A stretch of DNA of 64,000 bases from Pseudomonas frederiksbergensis (GCF_003732275.1 NZ_MOBM01000038.1:1268679-1332678); one strand, 5' to 3'; shown: positions 17,601 through 26,052, numbered from the stretch's first letter. Numbers and translations: made by a program. Notes: generated by a model not told the origin, from the letters alone.

Positions 17601-17712
17601 TGCCGGCTTGGCGCTGGGCCGCGATACCCGTTTGAACCTGGATTACAACGGGCTGCTCGGCTCCCGGGAAAAAGACCACGGTGTGGGCCTGACCCTGGAC
17701 TGGCAGTTCTGA
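14617..17712 (+). CDS. Autotransporter subtilisin-like serine protease (second paralogue)
   Basis: About 1031 residues from the preferred start at 14617 (MRAENNNSPARSGS); an in-frame start at 14572 is less likely. It has an extended signal peptide (LLCALATLGTAHA). The catalytic set is Asp88, His145 (AHGTHVGG) and Ser366 (NGTSMAAPHVAG). The Asp motif reads FDQPVYALHPEF rather than the usual D-[ST]-G. The passenger linker and beta-barrel, from about residue 485 to the terminal WQF, closely match the preceding paralogue, while the protease heads differ and this one has extra loops. It is followed 23 bases later by the first lipase gene. Confidence 0.92.
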   Translation: MRAENNNSPARSGSTFTTLKTLNRALLCALATLGTAHAAPYVENGRTGDPDSWRSTEFNADWGLGAINAQEAYAAGYTGKGVKLGIFDQPVYALHPEFSGANKVITLVTSGIREYTDPYIPVKAGDAFLYDGSPSVGSNGKLGAHGTHVGGIAAGSRDGGPMHGVAFGAQIISADNGDPGPEDGIIRGNDGAVYKAGWDALIASGARIINNSWGIGITDRFDLGGRDPAYPHFTVQDAQLQFNEIQTLLGTKPGGAYDGAIAAARSGIVTIFAAGNDYNLNNPDAIAGLGYFVPEIAPNWMTVAALQRNPDTSSSDPYNISTFSSRCGYTASFCVSAPGSRIYSSIISGTNADNLTTGYANYNGTSMAAPHVAGSVAVLMERFPYMTGAQVASVLRTTATDLGAPGVDSLYGWGMINLRKGIDGPAMFVTEQDIPEEFRIEGAYGSSQFVADLPGIGAIIDAGKPTERVCNDVHCGLDVWRNDISGHGGLTKQGIGTLVLTGANTYAGPTLVNQGRLAINGSLLSAVTVNDSGILGGNGSIAALTAKSGGTVAPGNSIGTLQVAGDVTFEPGSTYAVELSPTSSDQIIAGGKAIIEGATVSLSLENSPTLLTTGEAKTLLGNQYNILQAAGGIEGRFGAVVPDYLFLGGTLDYAANGIQLAVVRNATSFTSVGQTPNQRAVAAAAEQLGAGNPLYETLLLSPTAAVAQQAFQQLSGEIHPAIGTLLINDSRYLRDAVGERLREHDLFDAAAPTDDRSNAWLKVLGAWGKSDGGHDNASSNSSIGGLLAGVDGLITEDTRLGFVTGYSDSSLSMGDGTHSSASVDSYHLGAYLGHEIDALRLSVGGAYSWHRIDVKRDLQFNGVSGKQKSKRDATSAQLFTEAAYRLDLQPIALEPFVNLAYVHLNTESFSEKGDAAALKGGENNRDVVLSTLGLRASKAIALSDQQQLELSGTLGWQHNLSNTRSEDHLAFVNGNTVFSVQSVSMDRDAAVVGVRAGLALGRDTRLNLDYNGLLGSREKDHGVGLTLDWQF

Positions 17713-17735
17713 TTTGACGCTAAGGAAGCAAGAAG

Positions 17736-19436
17736 ATGGGACTGTTTGATTACAAAAATGCCGGCAGTGAGGCCGGCAAGGCGCTGTACTCCGACGCGAT
17801 CGCTTTGACGCTCTATGCGTACACGCCGACCGGCCAGCCACTGCCGGCGACCGCTTGGGCGCCGATTGGCGCGGCCGCGTTGGGCTATCAGGGCAACGTC
17901 GGCGCTCAAGGCACCTTCTATGGCGAGAAGGACGGCTTCACCAGCGCCGAAGCCGAAGTGCTCGGTAAATACGACGGGGCAGGGAAGCTGATCGGCATCG
18001 GTATCGCCTTCCGTGGCACCGGTGGCCTGGGCTACAGCGACACTTTCGGCGACATGAAAAACAATCTGTTGGCCGCGGTCGGCCCGGTGGATTACGCGAC
18101 GAACTACGCGAAAAACGCCTTCGACACTTTGCTCAAGGACGTCGCCGCGTTTGCCATCGCCCATGGCCTGAGTGCCAAGGACGTATTGGTCAGCGGGCAT
18201 AGCCTCGGCGGATTAGGGGTCAACAGCCTGGCGGAGTTGAGCGGGAACAATTGGGGCGGTTTCTTCAAGGACGCCAACTACATTGCCTTCGCCTCGCCGA
18301 CCCAAAGCGCCACCGGCAACAACGTGCTGAACATCGGCTACGAGAATGATCCGGTGTTTCGAGTGCTCGACGGCACCACCTTCAGCAGTGGCTCGCTGGG
18401 CAAGCACGACGGTCATCAGGATTCGGCGACCAACAACATCGTCAACTTCAATGACCAATATGCCTCCACCGCGCAGAACCTGGTGCCGTTCAGCATCCTC
18501 AACCCGCTGAACTGGTCGGCCCACGGTTCGTTGGGCTATGCCGATGGCTTGAACCGGGTGATCGACTCGCGCTTCTACGACCTCACCGACAAGGACTCGA
18601 CGCTGATCGTGTCCAACCTGTCGGAATCGTCTCGAGGCAGCACCTGGGTCGAGGACCTGGGCCGTAGCGGCGAGCCCCACACCGGCAGCACGTTCATTAT
18701 CGGCACCGACAGCAATGACTTGCTCAAGGGCGGCGCGGGCAATGACTTCATCGAAGGCCGTGATGGTAACGACCGGTTCCGCGATGACGGTGGCTACAAC
18801 CTGCTGCTGGGTGGCAAGGGCAGCAACACCTTCGAGCTGCAGAAGCCGTTGCAGAACTTCAGCTTTGCCAATGACGGCGACGGCACGCTGTATGTGCGCG
18901 ATGCCTACGGCGGCATCAGCATGACCCGCGACATCGGCGCGCTAGTGAGCAAGGAATCGGGTTCGTGGTGGGGCAGCAAGGACATCACCTACAACGTCAC
19001 CGCCAATGGCTTGCTCAATGGCACGGAACTGACCCATTACAACCACTCGCTCAACGGCGACGCCTACGGCAACACGCTGATGGCCAGTGTCGACGGTGAC
19101 TGGCTGTTCGGCAACGCCGGCGACGACCTGCTGCGCAGCGACAAGAGCCACGTGACCTTCGTCGCTGGTACAGGCAATGACGTGATGCATGCCTCGGGGA
19201 GCGGCAACAACACCTTCCTGTTCAGCGGCGCCTTCGGCTTCGATGCGATCAATGGCTACCAGGGCAGCGACAAACTGGTGTTCATGGGCGTCCAGGGCGC
19301 GGGGCAGGGCTATGACTACACCCAACACGCGACCCAGGCCGGCAACGACACTGTGCTCAAGATTGGCGATTACGCCGTAACGCTGGTGGGCGTGGGTCTG
19401 GATAATCTCTCGGCTTCGGGAATTACGTTTGCGTAA
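17736..19436 (+). CDS. pueB: Family I.3 lipase / polyurethanase, PueB-like
   Basis: A 566-residue secreted lipase without a Sec signal. The alpha/beta-hydrolase part has Ser156 in GHSLGG, with Asp205 (YENDPVF) and His263 (WSAHGS) completing the likely triad. From residue about 320 there are RTX calcium repeats (GGAGNDFIEGRDGND and others), and the extreme C-terminus (NLSASGITFA) resembles type I secretion signals. Length and position near the apr operon match PueB of P. protegens/P. chlororaphis. AprDEF is the likely exporter. A TAAGGAAG ribosome site precedes the ATG by 8 bases. Confidence 0.9.
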   Translation: MGLFDYKNAGSEAGKALYSDAIALTLYAYTPTGQPLPATAWAPIGAAALGYQGNVGAQGTFYGEKDGFTSAEAEVLGKYDGAGKLIGIGIAFRGTGGLGYSDTFGDMKNNLLAAVGPVDYATNYAKNAFDTLLKDVAAFAIAHGLSAKDVLVSGHSLGGLGVNSLAELSGNNWGGFFKDANYIAFASPTQSATGNNVLNIGYENDPVFRVLDGTTFSSGSLGKHDGHQDSATNNIVNFNDQYASTAQNLVPFSILNPLNWSAHGSLGYADGLNRVIDSRFYDLTDKDSTLIVSNLSESSRGSTWVEDLGRSGEPHTGSTFIIGTDSNDLLKGGAGNDFIEGRDGNDRFRDDGGYNLLLGGKGSNTFELQKPLQNFSFANDGDGTLYVRDAYGGISMTRDIGALVSKESGSWWGSKDITYNVTANGLLNGTELTHYNHSLNGDAYGNTLMASVDGDWLFGNAGDDLLRSDKSHVTFVAGTGNDVMHASGSGNNTFLFSGAFGFDAINGYQGSDKLVFMGVQGAGQGYDYTQHATQAGNDTVLKIGDYAVTLVGVGLDNLSASGITFA

Positions 19437-19463
19437 AGGCTGCATGCACTAGAGGCTCCGGGG

Positions 19464-19481
19464 CGCCTCGTCAGTGAGGCG
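19464..19481 (+). terminator. Hairpin between the two lipase genes
   Basis: CGCCTC (19464-19469) and GAGGCG (19476-19481) form a short GC-rich stem. No U-run follows, so it is more likely an mRNA-processing or attenuation structure than a full terminator. Confidence 0.35.
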
Positions 19482-19533
19482 TCCTGGTTGTGAGCTATCT
19501 CTGACAATTCCAACAAAGAGAGAGGCAATACCA

Positions 19534-21387
19534 ATGGGTGTGTATGACTACAAAAACTTCGGCACAGCAGACTCCAAGGCGTTGTTCAGCGACGCCATGG
19601 CGATCACGCTGTATTCCTATCACAACCTCGACAACGGTTTTGCCACTGGTTACCAGCAAAACGGCTTCGGCCTGGGCTTGCCGGCAACCCTGGTTACCGC
19701 ACTGATTGGCGGCACCGATTCCCAAGGCGTTATTCCCGGCATTCCCTGGAACCCCGATTCGGAGAAGGCTGCTCTCGAAGCTGTGCAAAAAGCCGGATGG
19801 ACGCCGATCACCGCCGCGCAATTGGGCTATGACGGCAAGACCGATGCTCGCGGAACCTTCTTCGGCGAGAAGGCCGGTTACACCAGCGCTCAAGTCGAGA
19901 TCCTCGGCAAGTACGACGCCCAAGGCCATCTCACCGAAATCGGCATCGCTTTTCGCGGCACCAGCGGCCCGCGAGAAATCCAGATCGGCGACTCCATCGG
20001 TGACGTGATCAACGATTTGCTGGCGGCCTTGGGTCCCAAGGATTATGCGAAAAACTATGTGGGCGAAGCCTTCGGCAATCTGCTCGGCGACGTTGCAGCA
20101 TTTGCCCAGGCCAATGGGCTGTCGGGCAAGGACGTGCTGGTCAGCGGCCATAGTCTCGGTGGCCTGGCGGTCAACAGCCTGGCGGACTTGAGCAGTGAAA
20201 AATGGTCCGGGTTCTACCAGGATTCCAACTACATCGCCTACGCATCGCCGACCCAAAGCAGCAGCGACAAAGTGCTGAACATCGGTTATGAAAACGACCC
20301 GGTATTCCGCGCCCTCGATGGCTCGTCGTTCAACCTGTCCTCGGTTGGCGTGCACGATGCCGCCAAGGATTCGACGACCGATAACATCGTCAGCTTCAAC
20401 GACCACTACGCCTCGACGGCGTGGAACGTGCTGCCGTATTCCATCCTCAACATCCCCACCTGGATTTCACACTTGCCCACCGGTTACGGCGACGGCATGA
20501 TCCGGGTGCTGGAGTCGCAGTTCTACGACCTGACCAGCAAAGATTCGACCATCATCGTCGCCAACCTCTCGGACCCGGCGCGCAGCAACACGTGGGTCCA
20601 GGACTTGAACCGCAACGCCGAAACCCATAAAGGCAGCACCTTCATCATCGGCAGCGACGGCAATGACCTGATCCAGGGCGGCAAGGGCAGCGACTACCTG
20701 GAGGGCCGCGACGGCAACGACACCTTCCGTGATGGCGGCGGCTACAACATCCTGTTGGGCGGCAAGGGCAGCAACGTGCTGGACCTGCAGCAGTCGGTGA
20801 AGAACTTCACCTTCGCCAATGACGGTGCCGGCAACCTGTACGTGCGCGACGCCAATGGCGGCATCAGCATCACTCGCGACATCGGCAGTATCGTCACCAA
20901 GGAGCCGGGTTTTCTCTGGGGGGTGTTCAAGGATGACGTGACCCACAGCGTCACCGCCAATGGCCTTGCGGTTGGCAGCAACCTGACCCAATACACTTCA
21001 AGCGTGAAGGGCACGACCGGCGCCGACACCCTCAACGCACACACAACGGGCGACTGGTTGTTTGGCCTCGATGGCAACGACCATTTGATTGGCAGCACCG
21101 GCAATGACGTGTTTGTCGGCGGGACGGGTAATGACCTGATGGAGTCGGGTGGCGGCGTCGATACGTTCCTGTTCAGCGGTGCGTTTGGCCAGGACCGGGT
21201 GGTGGGCTATCAAGCCAACGACAAACTGGTGTTCTTCGGGGTTCAGGGCGTTGCGCCGAACGACGATTATCGGGCCCATGCCACGGCGGTGGGGCAGGAT
21301 ACGCTGCTGACATTTGGCAGTGATTCGGTGACTTTGGTGGGTGTCGGGCTGGACAGTTTGGCCAGTGGGGGGATTGTGATCGCCTGA
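19534..21387 (+). CDS. pueA: Family I.3 lipase / polyurethanase, PueA-like (617 aa)
   Basis: Start at 19534 (MGVYDYKNFGTADSKALFSD), which aligns with the start of the upstream paralogue. The 617-residue length and predicted triad Ser207 (GHSLGG), Asp255 (YENDPVF) and His313 (WISHLPTG) coincide with the numbering known for the Pseudomonas sp. MIS38 family I.3 lipase. It contains a lid region longer than that of the PueB-like paralogue (insert around residues 25-80). RTX repeats begin near residue 370 and again near 500 (GGTGND, GGGVDTF). The C-terminal LASGGIVIA is the type I secretion signal. It hydrolyses triglycerides and, in relatives, polyester polyurethane. Confidence 0.92.
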   Translation: MGVYDYKNFGTADSKALFSDAMAITLYSYHNLDNGFATGYQQNGFGLGLPATLVTALIGGTDSQGVIPGIPWNPDSEKAALEAVQKAGWTPITAAQLGYDGKTDARGTFFGEKAGYTSAQVEILGKYDAQGHLTEIGIAFRGTSGPREIQIGDSIGDVINDLLAALGPKDYAKNYVGEAFGNLLGDVAAFAQANGLSGKDVLVSGHSLGGLAVNSLADLSSEKWSGFYQDSNYIAYASPTQSSSDKVLNIGYENDPVFRALDGSSFNLSSVGVHDAAKDSTTDNIVSFNDHYASTAWNVLPYSILNIPTWISHLPTGYGDGMIRVLESQFYDLTSKDSTIIVANLSDPARSNTWVQDLNRNAETHKGSTFIIGSDGNDLIQGGKGSDYLEGRDGNDTFRDGGGYNILLGGKGSNVLDLQQSVKNFTFANDGAGNLYVRDANGGISITRDIGSIVTKEPGFLWGVFKDDVTHSVTANGLAVGSNLTQYTSSVKGTTGADTLNAHTTGDWLFGLDGNDHLIGSTGNDVFVGGTGNDLMESGGGVDTFLFSGAFGQDRVVGYQANDKLVFFGVQGVAPNDDYRAHATAVGQDTLLTFGSDSVTLVGVGLDSLASGGIVIA

Positions 21388-21412
21388 GGGTGATGCGGCG
21401 CCGGTAAAGGCC

Positions 21413-21510
21413 TCTTCGCGAGCAAGCCCGCTCCCACATTTTGATCGCAGGCGTACCCATATTGGGTGCTCACTGAAGATCGAATGTGGGAGCGGGCTTG
21501 CTCGCGAAGA
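21413..21510. repeat. REP/BIME palindrome, 'GTGGGAGCGGGCTTGCTCGCGA' type
   Basis: TCTTCGCGAGCAAGCCCGCT at 21413 pairs with TGTGGGAGCGGGCTTGCTCG ending at 21510 (outward arm order). It marks the downstream boundary of the exoenzyme island. Confidence 0.87.
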
Positions 21511-21673
21511 ACGATAACGCGGTAATCCTGTCTACCTACGTGACTCGTTGGGCACTCCTTGGCTCCAATACCTGCACCAACAGGAACCTGGCACTAAACC
21601 ATCAGCCCATCCACGCGTTATCCCTATGACGCCGGTGCTGCATGCCGCCATTGAGTACAGGAGATTTTGCAAC

Positions 21674-22048
21674 GTGAGTAACAGCAAGAGGTACACCTTC
21701 GGTTTGGCGCTGGCCTTGTTATCGGCAACCGCCGCCGCAGAACTGCCTCAAAGCTCGATTCTGACCCGTTACGGGGTCACCTCCGATCAACTGCCAAAAC
21801 CGGCCGCGATCGAAACCACCAAACCCACCACGCCCGTCGAAGGAAAAAGCCGCTTTCAGGTCCAGCCGGAACAGCCCTGGGTGACGTTGCGCCTGGGCGA
21901 CCGCAAACAACCGGAGAAGACCGGCAATATCAGCATCGATCGTTCGATGCAGCAGGAACGGGAGCGTTGCCAGCGGATGCAGGAACGACTGATGCTGAAA
22001 GGAGGGCAGTCCTTTTCCTGCGACAACAGTATTCCGGGAATTCACTGA
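21674..22048 (+). CDS. Small secreted protein of unknown function
   Basis: The GTG at 21674 is preferred because AGGAG lies about 9 bases upstream and it begins a clean signal peptide (MSNSKRYTFGLALALLSATA, cleavage near AAAE). The 124-residue precursor yields a small, Pro- and Thr-rich, basic/acidic mixed periplasmic protein with one Cys pair (ERCQRM and FSCDNS) that could form a disulfide. No domain is recognised. It stands alone between two REP elements. Confidence 0.65.
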   Translation: MSNSKRYTFGLALALLSATAAAELPQSSILTRYGVTSDQLPKPAAIETTKPTTPVEGKSRFQVQPEQPWVTLRLGDRKQPEKTGNISIDRSMQQERERCQRMQERLMLKGGQSFSCDNSIPGIH

Positions 22049-22110
22049 GCATAACGGGTGTCTTTGAGAACAATGCTGTTCACTTAAGAGCGTCTTGAGT
22101 CAGAGAAACC

Positions 22111-22224
22111 TGTGGCGAGGGAGCTTGCTCCCGCTTGAGTGCGTAGCACTCACAAAAATCGGCAATGGTTGTCAGATCTTTGGGGCCGCTACGCAGCCCA
22201 ACGCGAGCAAGCTCGCTCGCCACA
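22111..22224. repeat. REP/BIME palindrome, 'TGTGGCGAGGGAGC' type
   Basis: Left arm TGTGGCGAGGGAGCTTGCTC at 22111 and right arm GAGCAAGCTCGCTCGCCACA ending at 22224, with the internal GGCCGCTACGCAGC module also seen at 471-586 and 54612-54726 (here in reverse orientation). The arms differ slightly, as in a hybrid of two variants. Confidence 0.82.
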
Positions 22225-22238
22225 TACTGCAGGGCAGA

Positions 22239-23165
22239 TCAATAACCCTGCGCACGATCGATCTCACCGAGCATCGGCTCCCCCCGTTGATGTCGGCGAA
22301 TGTTCTCCAGCAACACCCCAAAGGCACTTTCTGGCTGGGTCATCGCCGCGATGTGCGGTGTCAGCAGAATCTGCGGGTGGTGCCAGAACGGATGATCCAC
22401 CGGTGCCGGTTCCTGCTGCAGCACATCAAGGACCGCGCCGCTCAAATGCCCGCTGTCCAATGCCTCAAGCAAATCATCCTCAACCAAATGCCCGCCACGG
22501 CCCATGTTGATCAGCGCTGCGCCACGGGGCAGTTGTTCAAACAACCTGCGATCAAGAATGCCCTGGGTCTGTTCGGTCAACGGCAATACACACAACAGAA
22601 TGTCGCACTGGCTGAGGAACGCTGGCAGCTGCTGGTTGCCGGCATAGCAATCGACTCCCGGAATTTGATGGGCACTGCGCGCCCAGCCTGACAAGGCAAA
22701 GCCCAGCGGTTGCAAGGTCGCCAGAATCTGCTGCGCCTGAGCGCCAAGCCCCATGACGCCGACCCGACGCCTGGCGGCCGGTTGCAGCAAGTGCGCTTGC
22801 CAGCAGCGGGCCATTTGTTGCTGGCGATAGCGCAACATGTCCCGGTGCAGGCTGAGCACGGCAAAACTGGCGTATTCGCACATGCCACGGGTGATGCCGG
22901 GGTCCAGCAGGCGCACCACTGGCAAGCTCGTCGGCAGGCGATTGAGGTCGAGTTGATCGACGCCGGCGGACAAGGCAAACAGCACTTGCAGATTGGGCAG
23001 CACAACCTCGAGATCGTCGGGTGCCTGCCACGCGGCCAGGTATTGAATGTCCTTCGGGTCGCCGATGTCCGGCCACGCGCGCCATTCGATATCCGGGGCG
23101 TGTTCGGCGAACAGCGCTTGCCACTGTTCGCCGCGCACAGGGTCAGCTTTATACAGCAGGGCCAT
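22239..23165 (-). CDS. ghrA: Glyoxylate/hydroxypyruvate reductase A (D-2-hydroxyacid dehydrogenase)
   Basis: NAD(P)H-dependent reductase of glyoxylate and hydroxypyruvate, 308 residues, cytoplasmic. The start at 23165 (MALLYKADPVRG) is chosen over 23171 because the AGGA site is then 7 bases away. It has a Rossmann VGVMGLGAQAQQIL segment near residue 135, and catalytic Arg in NMGRGGHLVE and His in TPHIAAMTQPE, typical of the GhrA branch. It is divergent from gabT, with 272 bp between the starts, where promoters are expected but none could be pinned down. Confidence 0.88.
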   Translation of the reverse strand: MALLYKADPVRGEQWQALFAEHAPDIEWRAWPDIGDPKDIQYLAAWQAPDDLEVVLPNLQVLFALSAGVDQLDLNRLPTSLPVVRLLDPGITRGMCEYASFAVLSLHRDMLRYRQQQMARCWQAHLLQPAARRRVGVMGLGAQAQQILATLQPLGFALSGWARSAHQIPGVDCYAGNQQLPAFLSQCDILLCVLPLTEQTQGILDRRLFEQLPRGAALINMGRGGHLVEDDLLEALDSGHLSGAVLDVLQQEPAPVDHPFWHHPQILLTPHIAAMTQPESAFGVLLENIRRHQRGEPMLGEIDRAQGY

Positions 23166-23437
23166 GGGCATTTCCTGATAGGTGAAGGTGCTGCCCATCA
23201 TCGCGCAACGCCAGCGCAGGATCTGTCGAAAGCAGCAGGTTTAACGCGTTGCGTAACGTTGTATCGGCCACGCACCGGCAGATTCGGCCGGCTAAAGGAA
23301 TCTGCCGTTTGGCGGGGTGAAAACAGTCGATCCGAACTTCTCAGGGGGCAAGTTCGGCGTAGTTCGTTTCGCGCAAGCCTTAACCTGAACACCATCGCAA
23401 CCACTTCCCGGTTGCCGGACTCACGATGGGAAATGCC

Positions 23438-24730
23438 ATGAATAGCAAAGTCGACGAAACCCCTCATTTGCTCCGTCAGCGCGATCAATTCGTGCCACGT
23501 GGCCTGGTTACCGCGCATCCGTTGGTGATCGATCGGGCCCAAGGTTCAGAGTTGTGGGACGTGGACGGCAAGCGCTACCTGGACTTTGTCGGCGGTATCG
23601 GTGTGCTGAACATCGGTCACAACCACCCAAAGGTGGTCGCGGCGGTGCAGGCGCAGTTGCAAAAAATCTCCCACGCCTGTTTCCAGGTGGTGGCCTACAA
23701 GCCTTATCTCGACCTGGCTCAGCGCCTGTGCGAAATGATCGGCGGCCAGGAATCCTATAAAGCCGCGTTCTTCACCTCCGGCGCCGAAGCCGTGGAAAAC
23801 GCGGTGAAAATCGCCCGCGCCCACACCAACCGCTCGGCGGTAATCGCCTTTCGCGGCGGGTTCCACGGCCGGACCTTGCTCGGCACCACGCTGACCGGCA
23901 TGAGCCAGCCCTATAAGCAGAACTTCGGGCCGTTTGCACCGGAGGTCTTCCACACTCCGTATCCGAATGCTTATCGCGGCGTGACTAGCGACATGGCGCT
24001 CAAGGCGCTGGACGAATTGTTGGCCACCCAAGTGGCGCCCGAGCGGGTCGCGGCAATCATCATCGAACCGGTGCAGGGCGATGGCGGTTTCCTCTCGGCA
24101 CCGACAGAGTTTCTCCAGGCCCTGCGTGCCCTGACTGAAAAACACGGCATCGTGCTGATCCTTGATGAAATCCAGACCGGTTTCGGTCGCACCGGCAAAT
24201 GGTTCGGCTTCCAGCACGCGGGCATTCAGCCGGACCTGGTCACTGTCGCCAAAAGCCTGGCCGGTGGTTTGCCGCTGTCCGGTGTGGTCGGCAAGGCCGA
24301 GATCATGGACGCGCCGTTACCCGGCGGCCTCGGTGGCACTTACGGCGGTAACGCGCTGTCGTGCGCGGCGGCGCTGGCGGTGATCGAGGCTTATGAACAA
24401 GAGCAGTTGCTGGCCCGCGGTGATGCTTTGGGCGAACGTCTGCGTCAGGGCTTGTTGAGCTTGCAGGCTCGTTACCCGCGCATCGGCGACGTGCGCGGCA
24501 GCGGCTTCATGCTGGCGATCGAGCTGATCAAGGATGACGACGCGCGCACCCCTGATGCCGACCTGAACCAACGGCTGATCGACGAAGCCCGGGCCGGTGG
24601 CCTGCTGGTGATCAAGTGCGGCGTGTACCGCAACGTGCTGCGCTTCCTCGCGCCGCTGGTGACCACCGAAGCGCAGGTCGACGAAGCGCTGCAGATTCTC
24701 GACGCGGCGCTGGCACGAGTCTTGAACTGA
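23438..24730 (+). CDS. gabT: 4-aminobutyrate aminotransferase (class III, GabT-like)
   Basis: A 430-residue class III PLP aminotransferase. The start at 23438 (MNSKVDETPHLL) is preferred over 23426 (MGNAMNS). Lys272 in TVAKSLAGGLPLSG is the PLP lysine; LILDEIQTGFGRTG precedes it and GGFHGRT is present. It transfers the amino group of GABA to 2-oxoglutarate to give succinate semialdehyde and glutamate. No gabD is adjacent; a succinate-semialdehyde-type dehydrogenase occurs 20 kb away at 44381. Another omega-amino acid substrate is possible. Confidence 0.85.
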   Translation: MNSKVDETPHLLRQRDQFVPRGLVTAHPLVIDRAQGSELWDVDGKRYLDFVGGIGVLNIGHNHPKVVAAVQAQLQKISHACFQVVAYKPYLDLAQRLCEMIGGQESYKAAFFTSGAEAVENAVKIARAHTNRSAVIAFRGGFHGRTLLGTTLTGMSQPYKQNFGPFAPEVFHTPYPNAYRGVTSDMALKALDELLATQVAPERVAAIIIEPVQGDGGFLSAPTEFLQALRALTEKHGIVLILDEIQTGFGRTGKWFGFQHAGIQPDLVTVAKSLAGGLPLSGVVGKAEIMDAPLPGGLGGTYGGNALSCAAALAVIEAYEQEQLLARGDALGERLRQGLLSLQARYPRIGDVRGSGFMLAIELIKDDDARTPDADLNQRLIDEARAGGLLVIKCGVYRNVLRFLAPLVTTEAQVDEALQILDAALARVLN

Positions 24731-24825
24731 GCTCACGCCTGCTCCGGGCGGTGCCACTTGGCATCGCCCGTGAGCACTTATGGAGCATGGATTGATGGAA
24801 TGCATCATCGGAGGCTTTACACACC

Positions 24826-25482
24826 ATGGGGCTGACTGATTATCGAGCGTTGTTGATCGATTGCGATGAGGTCCTGGTGGATCGCGATTCCGGGGTCTGG
24901 ACGGCGTTGCAGCCGCTGCTCGACAGCCGTGGCGGCCACCCGGACAAAACACAGGTGCTGGCCGAGTTCAGCGAGGTGGTGCATGCGCTGTACCCGCGCT
25001 TCGGCGAACTGGGTTTCAGCGGTTTGCTGTGTTTCGCGCACCGTCAGTTGGCCGAGCGCTGGGGGCTGAAAGCCAGTTGGGAGGAGGGCATGAGCTTTGC
25101 CCGCTCGGTGGCGGGTTGGTCGTTGTTCGAAGACGCACCCGGCGCCATGCTGTACCTGCGCAAGTTCTATCGCCTGTTGGTGCATGGCGATCGTGATGCC
25201 GAGGATCGTGGCCTGCTGTGTGAACGCCTGGGGATCATGCCCGACGATTTTATTTCACTGGCCAGTGATCCCCTGCGGGATCACGATTGGCTGGCGGCCA
25301 ATGAGCTGGACGCCAAAACCATCCTCCAGGTGACCCGGCCTTCCGCCCGGCAGCAGGGCGCGGGCGCTGTCTGTCTGATCTGTCGCGGCCGGGGCAAACA
25401 CCCGACGCCGTGCGCTGCGGATTACTGCATCAACAGCATGGCGGATCTGGTGGCTCAGCATCAGCTGTCTTTACGGCGCTGA
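24826..25482 (+). CDS. Divergent HAD-like protein with Cys-rich C-terminal segment
   Basis: 218 residues. The N-terminus has a HAD motif I-like LLIDCDEVLVDRD (DxD), and the rest has a haloacid dehalogenase-like helical cap. Motif II is atypical (LLVHGDRD instead of a Ser/Thr after the strand), and the acidic motif IV pair is replaced by LASDPLRDHDW. Near the C-terminus there is an unusual CLICRGRGKHPTPCAADYC segment with four Cys and a His that could bind a metal. Phosphatase activity is uncertain. The Lrp-type regulator follows 45 bases later in the same direction. Confidence 0.6.
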   Translation: MGLTDYRALLIDCDEVLVDRDSGVWTALQPLLDSRGGHPDKTQVLAEFSEVVHALYPRFGELGFSGLLCFAHRQLAERWGLKASWEEGMSFARSVAGWSLFEDAPGAMLYLRKFYRLLVHGDRDAEDRGLLCERLGIMPDDFISLASDPLRDHDWLAANELDAKTILQVTRPSARQQGAGAVCLICRGRGKHPTPCAADYCINSMADLVAQHQLSLRR

Positions 25483-25527
25483 TTTTGCTAGAAGATTGTC
25501 TTACAAACGGCAGTCAAGAGGTACGCA

Positions 25528-26016
25528 ATGGAAGGTTTAGTAAAACTGGACCGGATCGACATCAGCATCTTGGTTGAGCTGCAAAAGGATGGGCGCATGA
25601 CCAACGTCAGCCTGGCCGATGCCGTGGGCCTGTCGGCCAGCCCCTGCCTGCAACGGGTCAAACGGCTTGAGTCGGCCGGGTATATCTCCAGCTACAAGGC
25701 TCACCTGAACCTGGCCAAGATCACCGATTCGGTCACAGTGTTCACCGAAATCACCTTGAGCGACCACAAGCGCGAAGACTTCGCCAAGTTCGAGTCCAAT
25801 ATCCGTCTGGTCGATGAAGTGCTCGAATGCCACCTGATCAGTGGCGGCTACGATTATCTGGTGCGCTTCATGACCCGTAGCATTCAGCATTATCAGGAAG
25901 TGATCGAAAGCCTGCTGGACAAGAACATCGGCATCTCCAAGTACTTCAGCTACATCGTCATCAAGTCACCCGTGCTCAAGGACGGCGTGCCGCTGCGCAA
26001 ATTACTGCGTCACTGA
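25528..26016 (+). CDS. Lrp/AsnC family transcriptional regulator
   Basis: A 162-residue regulator of normal size. An N-terminal winged helix-turn-helix (residues about 8-60, with VSLADAVGLSASPCLQRVKR as the recognition region) is followed by a RAM/ligand-binding domain (VTVFTEITLS, then HLISGGYDYLVRFMTR). Such proteins form octamers or dimers and sense amino acids. It may control the upstream gene or gabT, all of which run in the same direction, but no operator was found. Confidence 0.9.
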   Translation: MEGLVKLDRIDISILVELQKDGRMTNVSLADAVGLSASPCLQRVKRLESAGYISSYKAHLNLAKITDSVTVFTEITLSDHKREDFAKFESNIRLVDEVLECHLISGGYDYLVRFMTRSIQHYQEVIESLLDKNIGISKYFSYIVIKSPVLKDGVPLRKLLRH

Positions 26017-26052
26017 AACTGACTCGGCCATTCCCTTGCAGCCTGCCGCAAT

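Noticed and set aside
22095..22691. Plus-strand open frame overlapping the ghrA gene
   Set aside because: It spans a REP element and is the antisense shadow of ghrA, whose minus-strand protein is clearly recognised.
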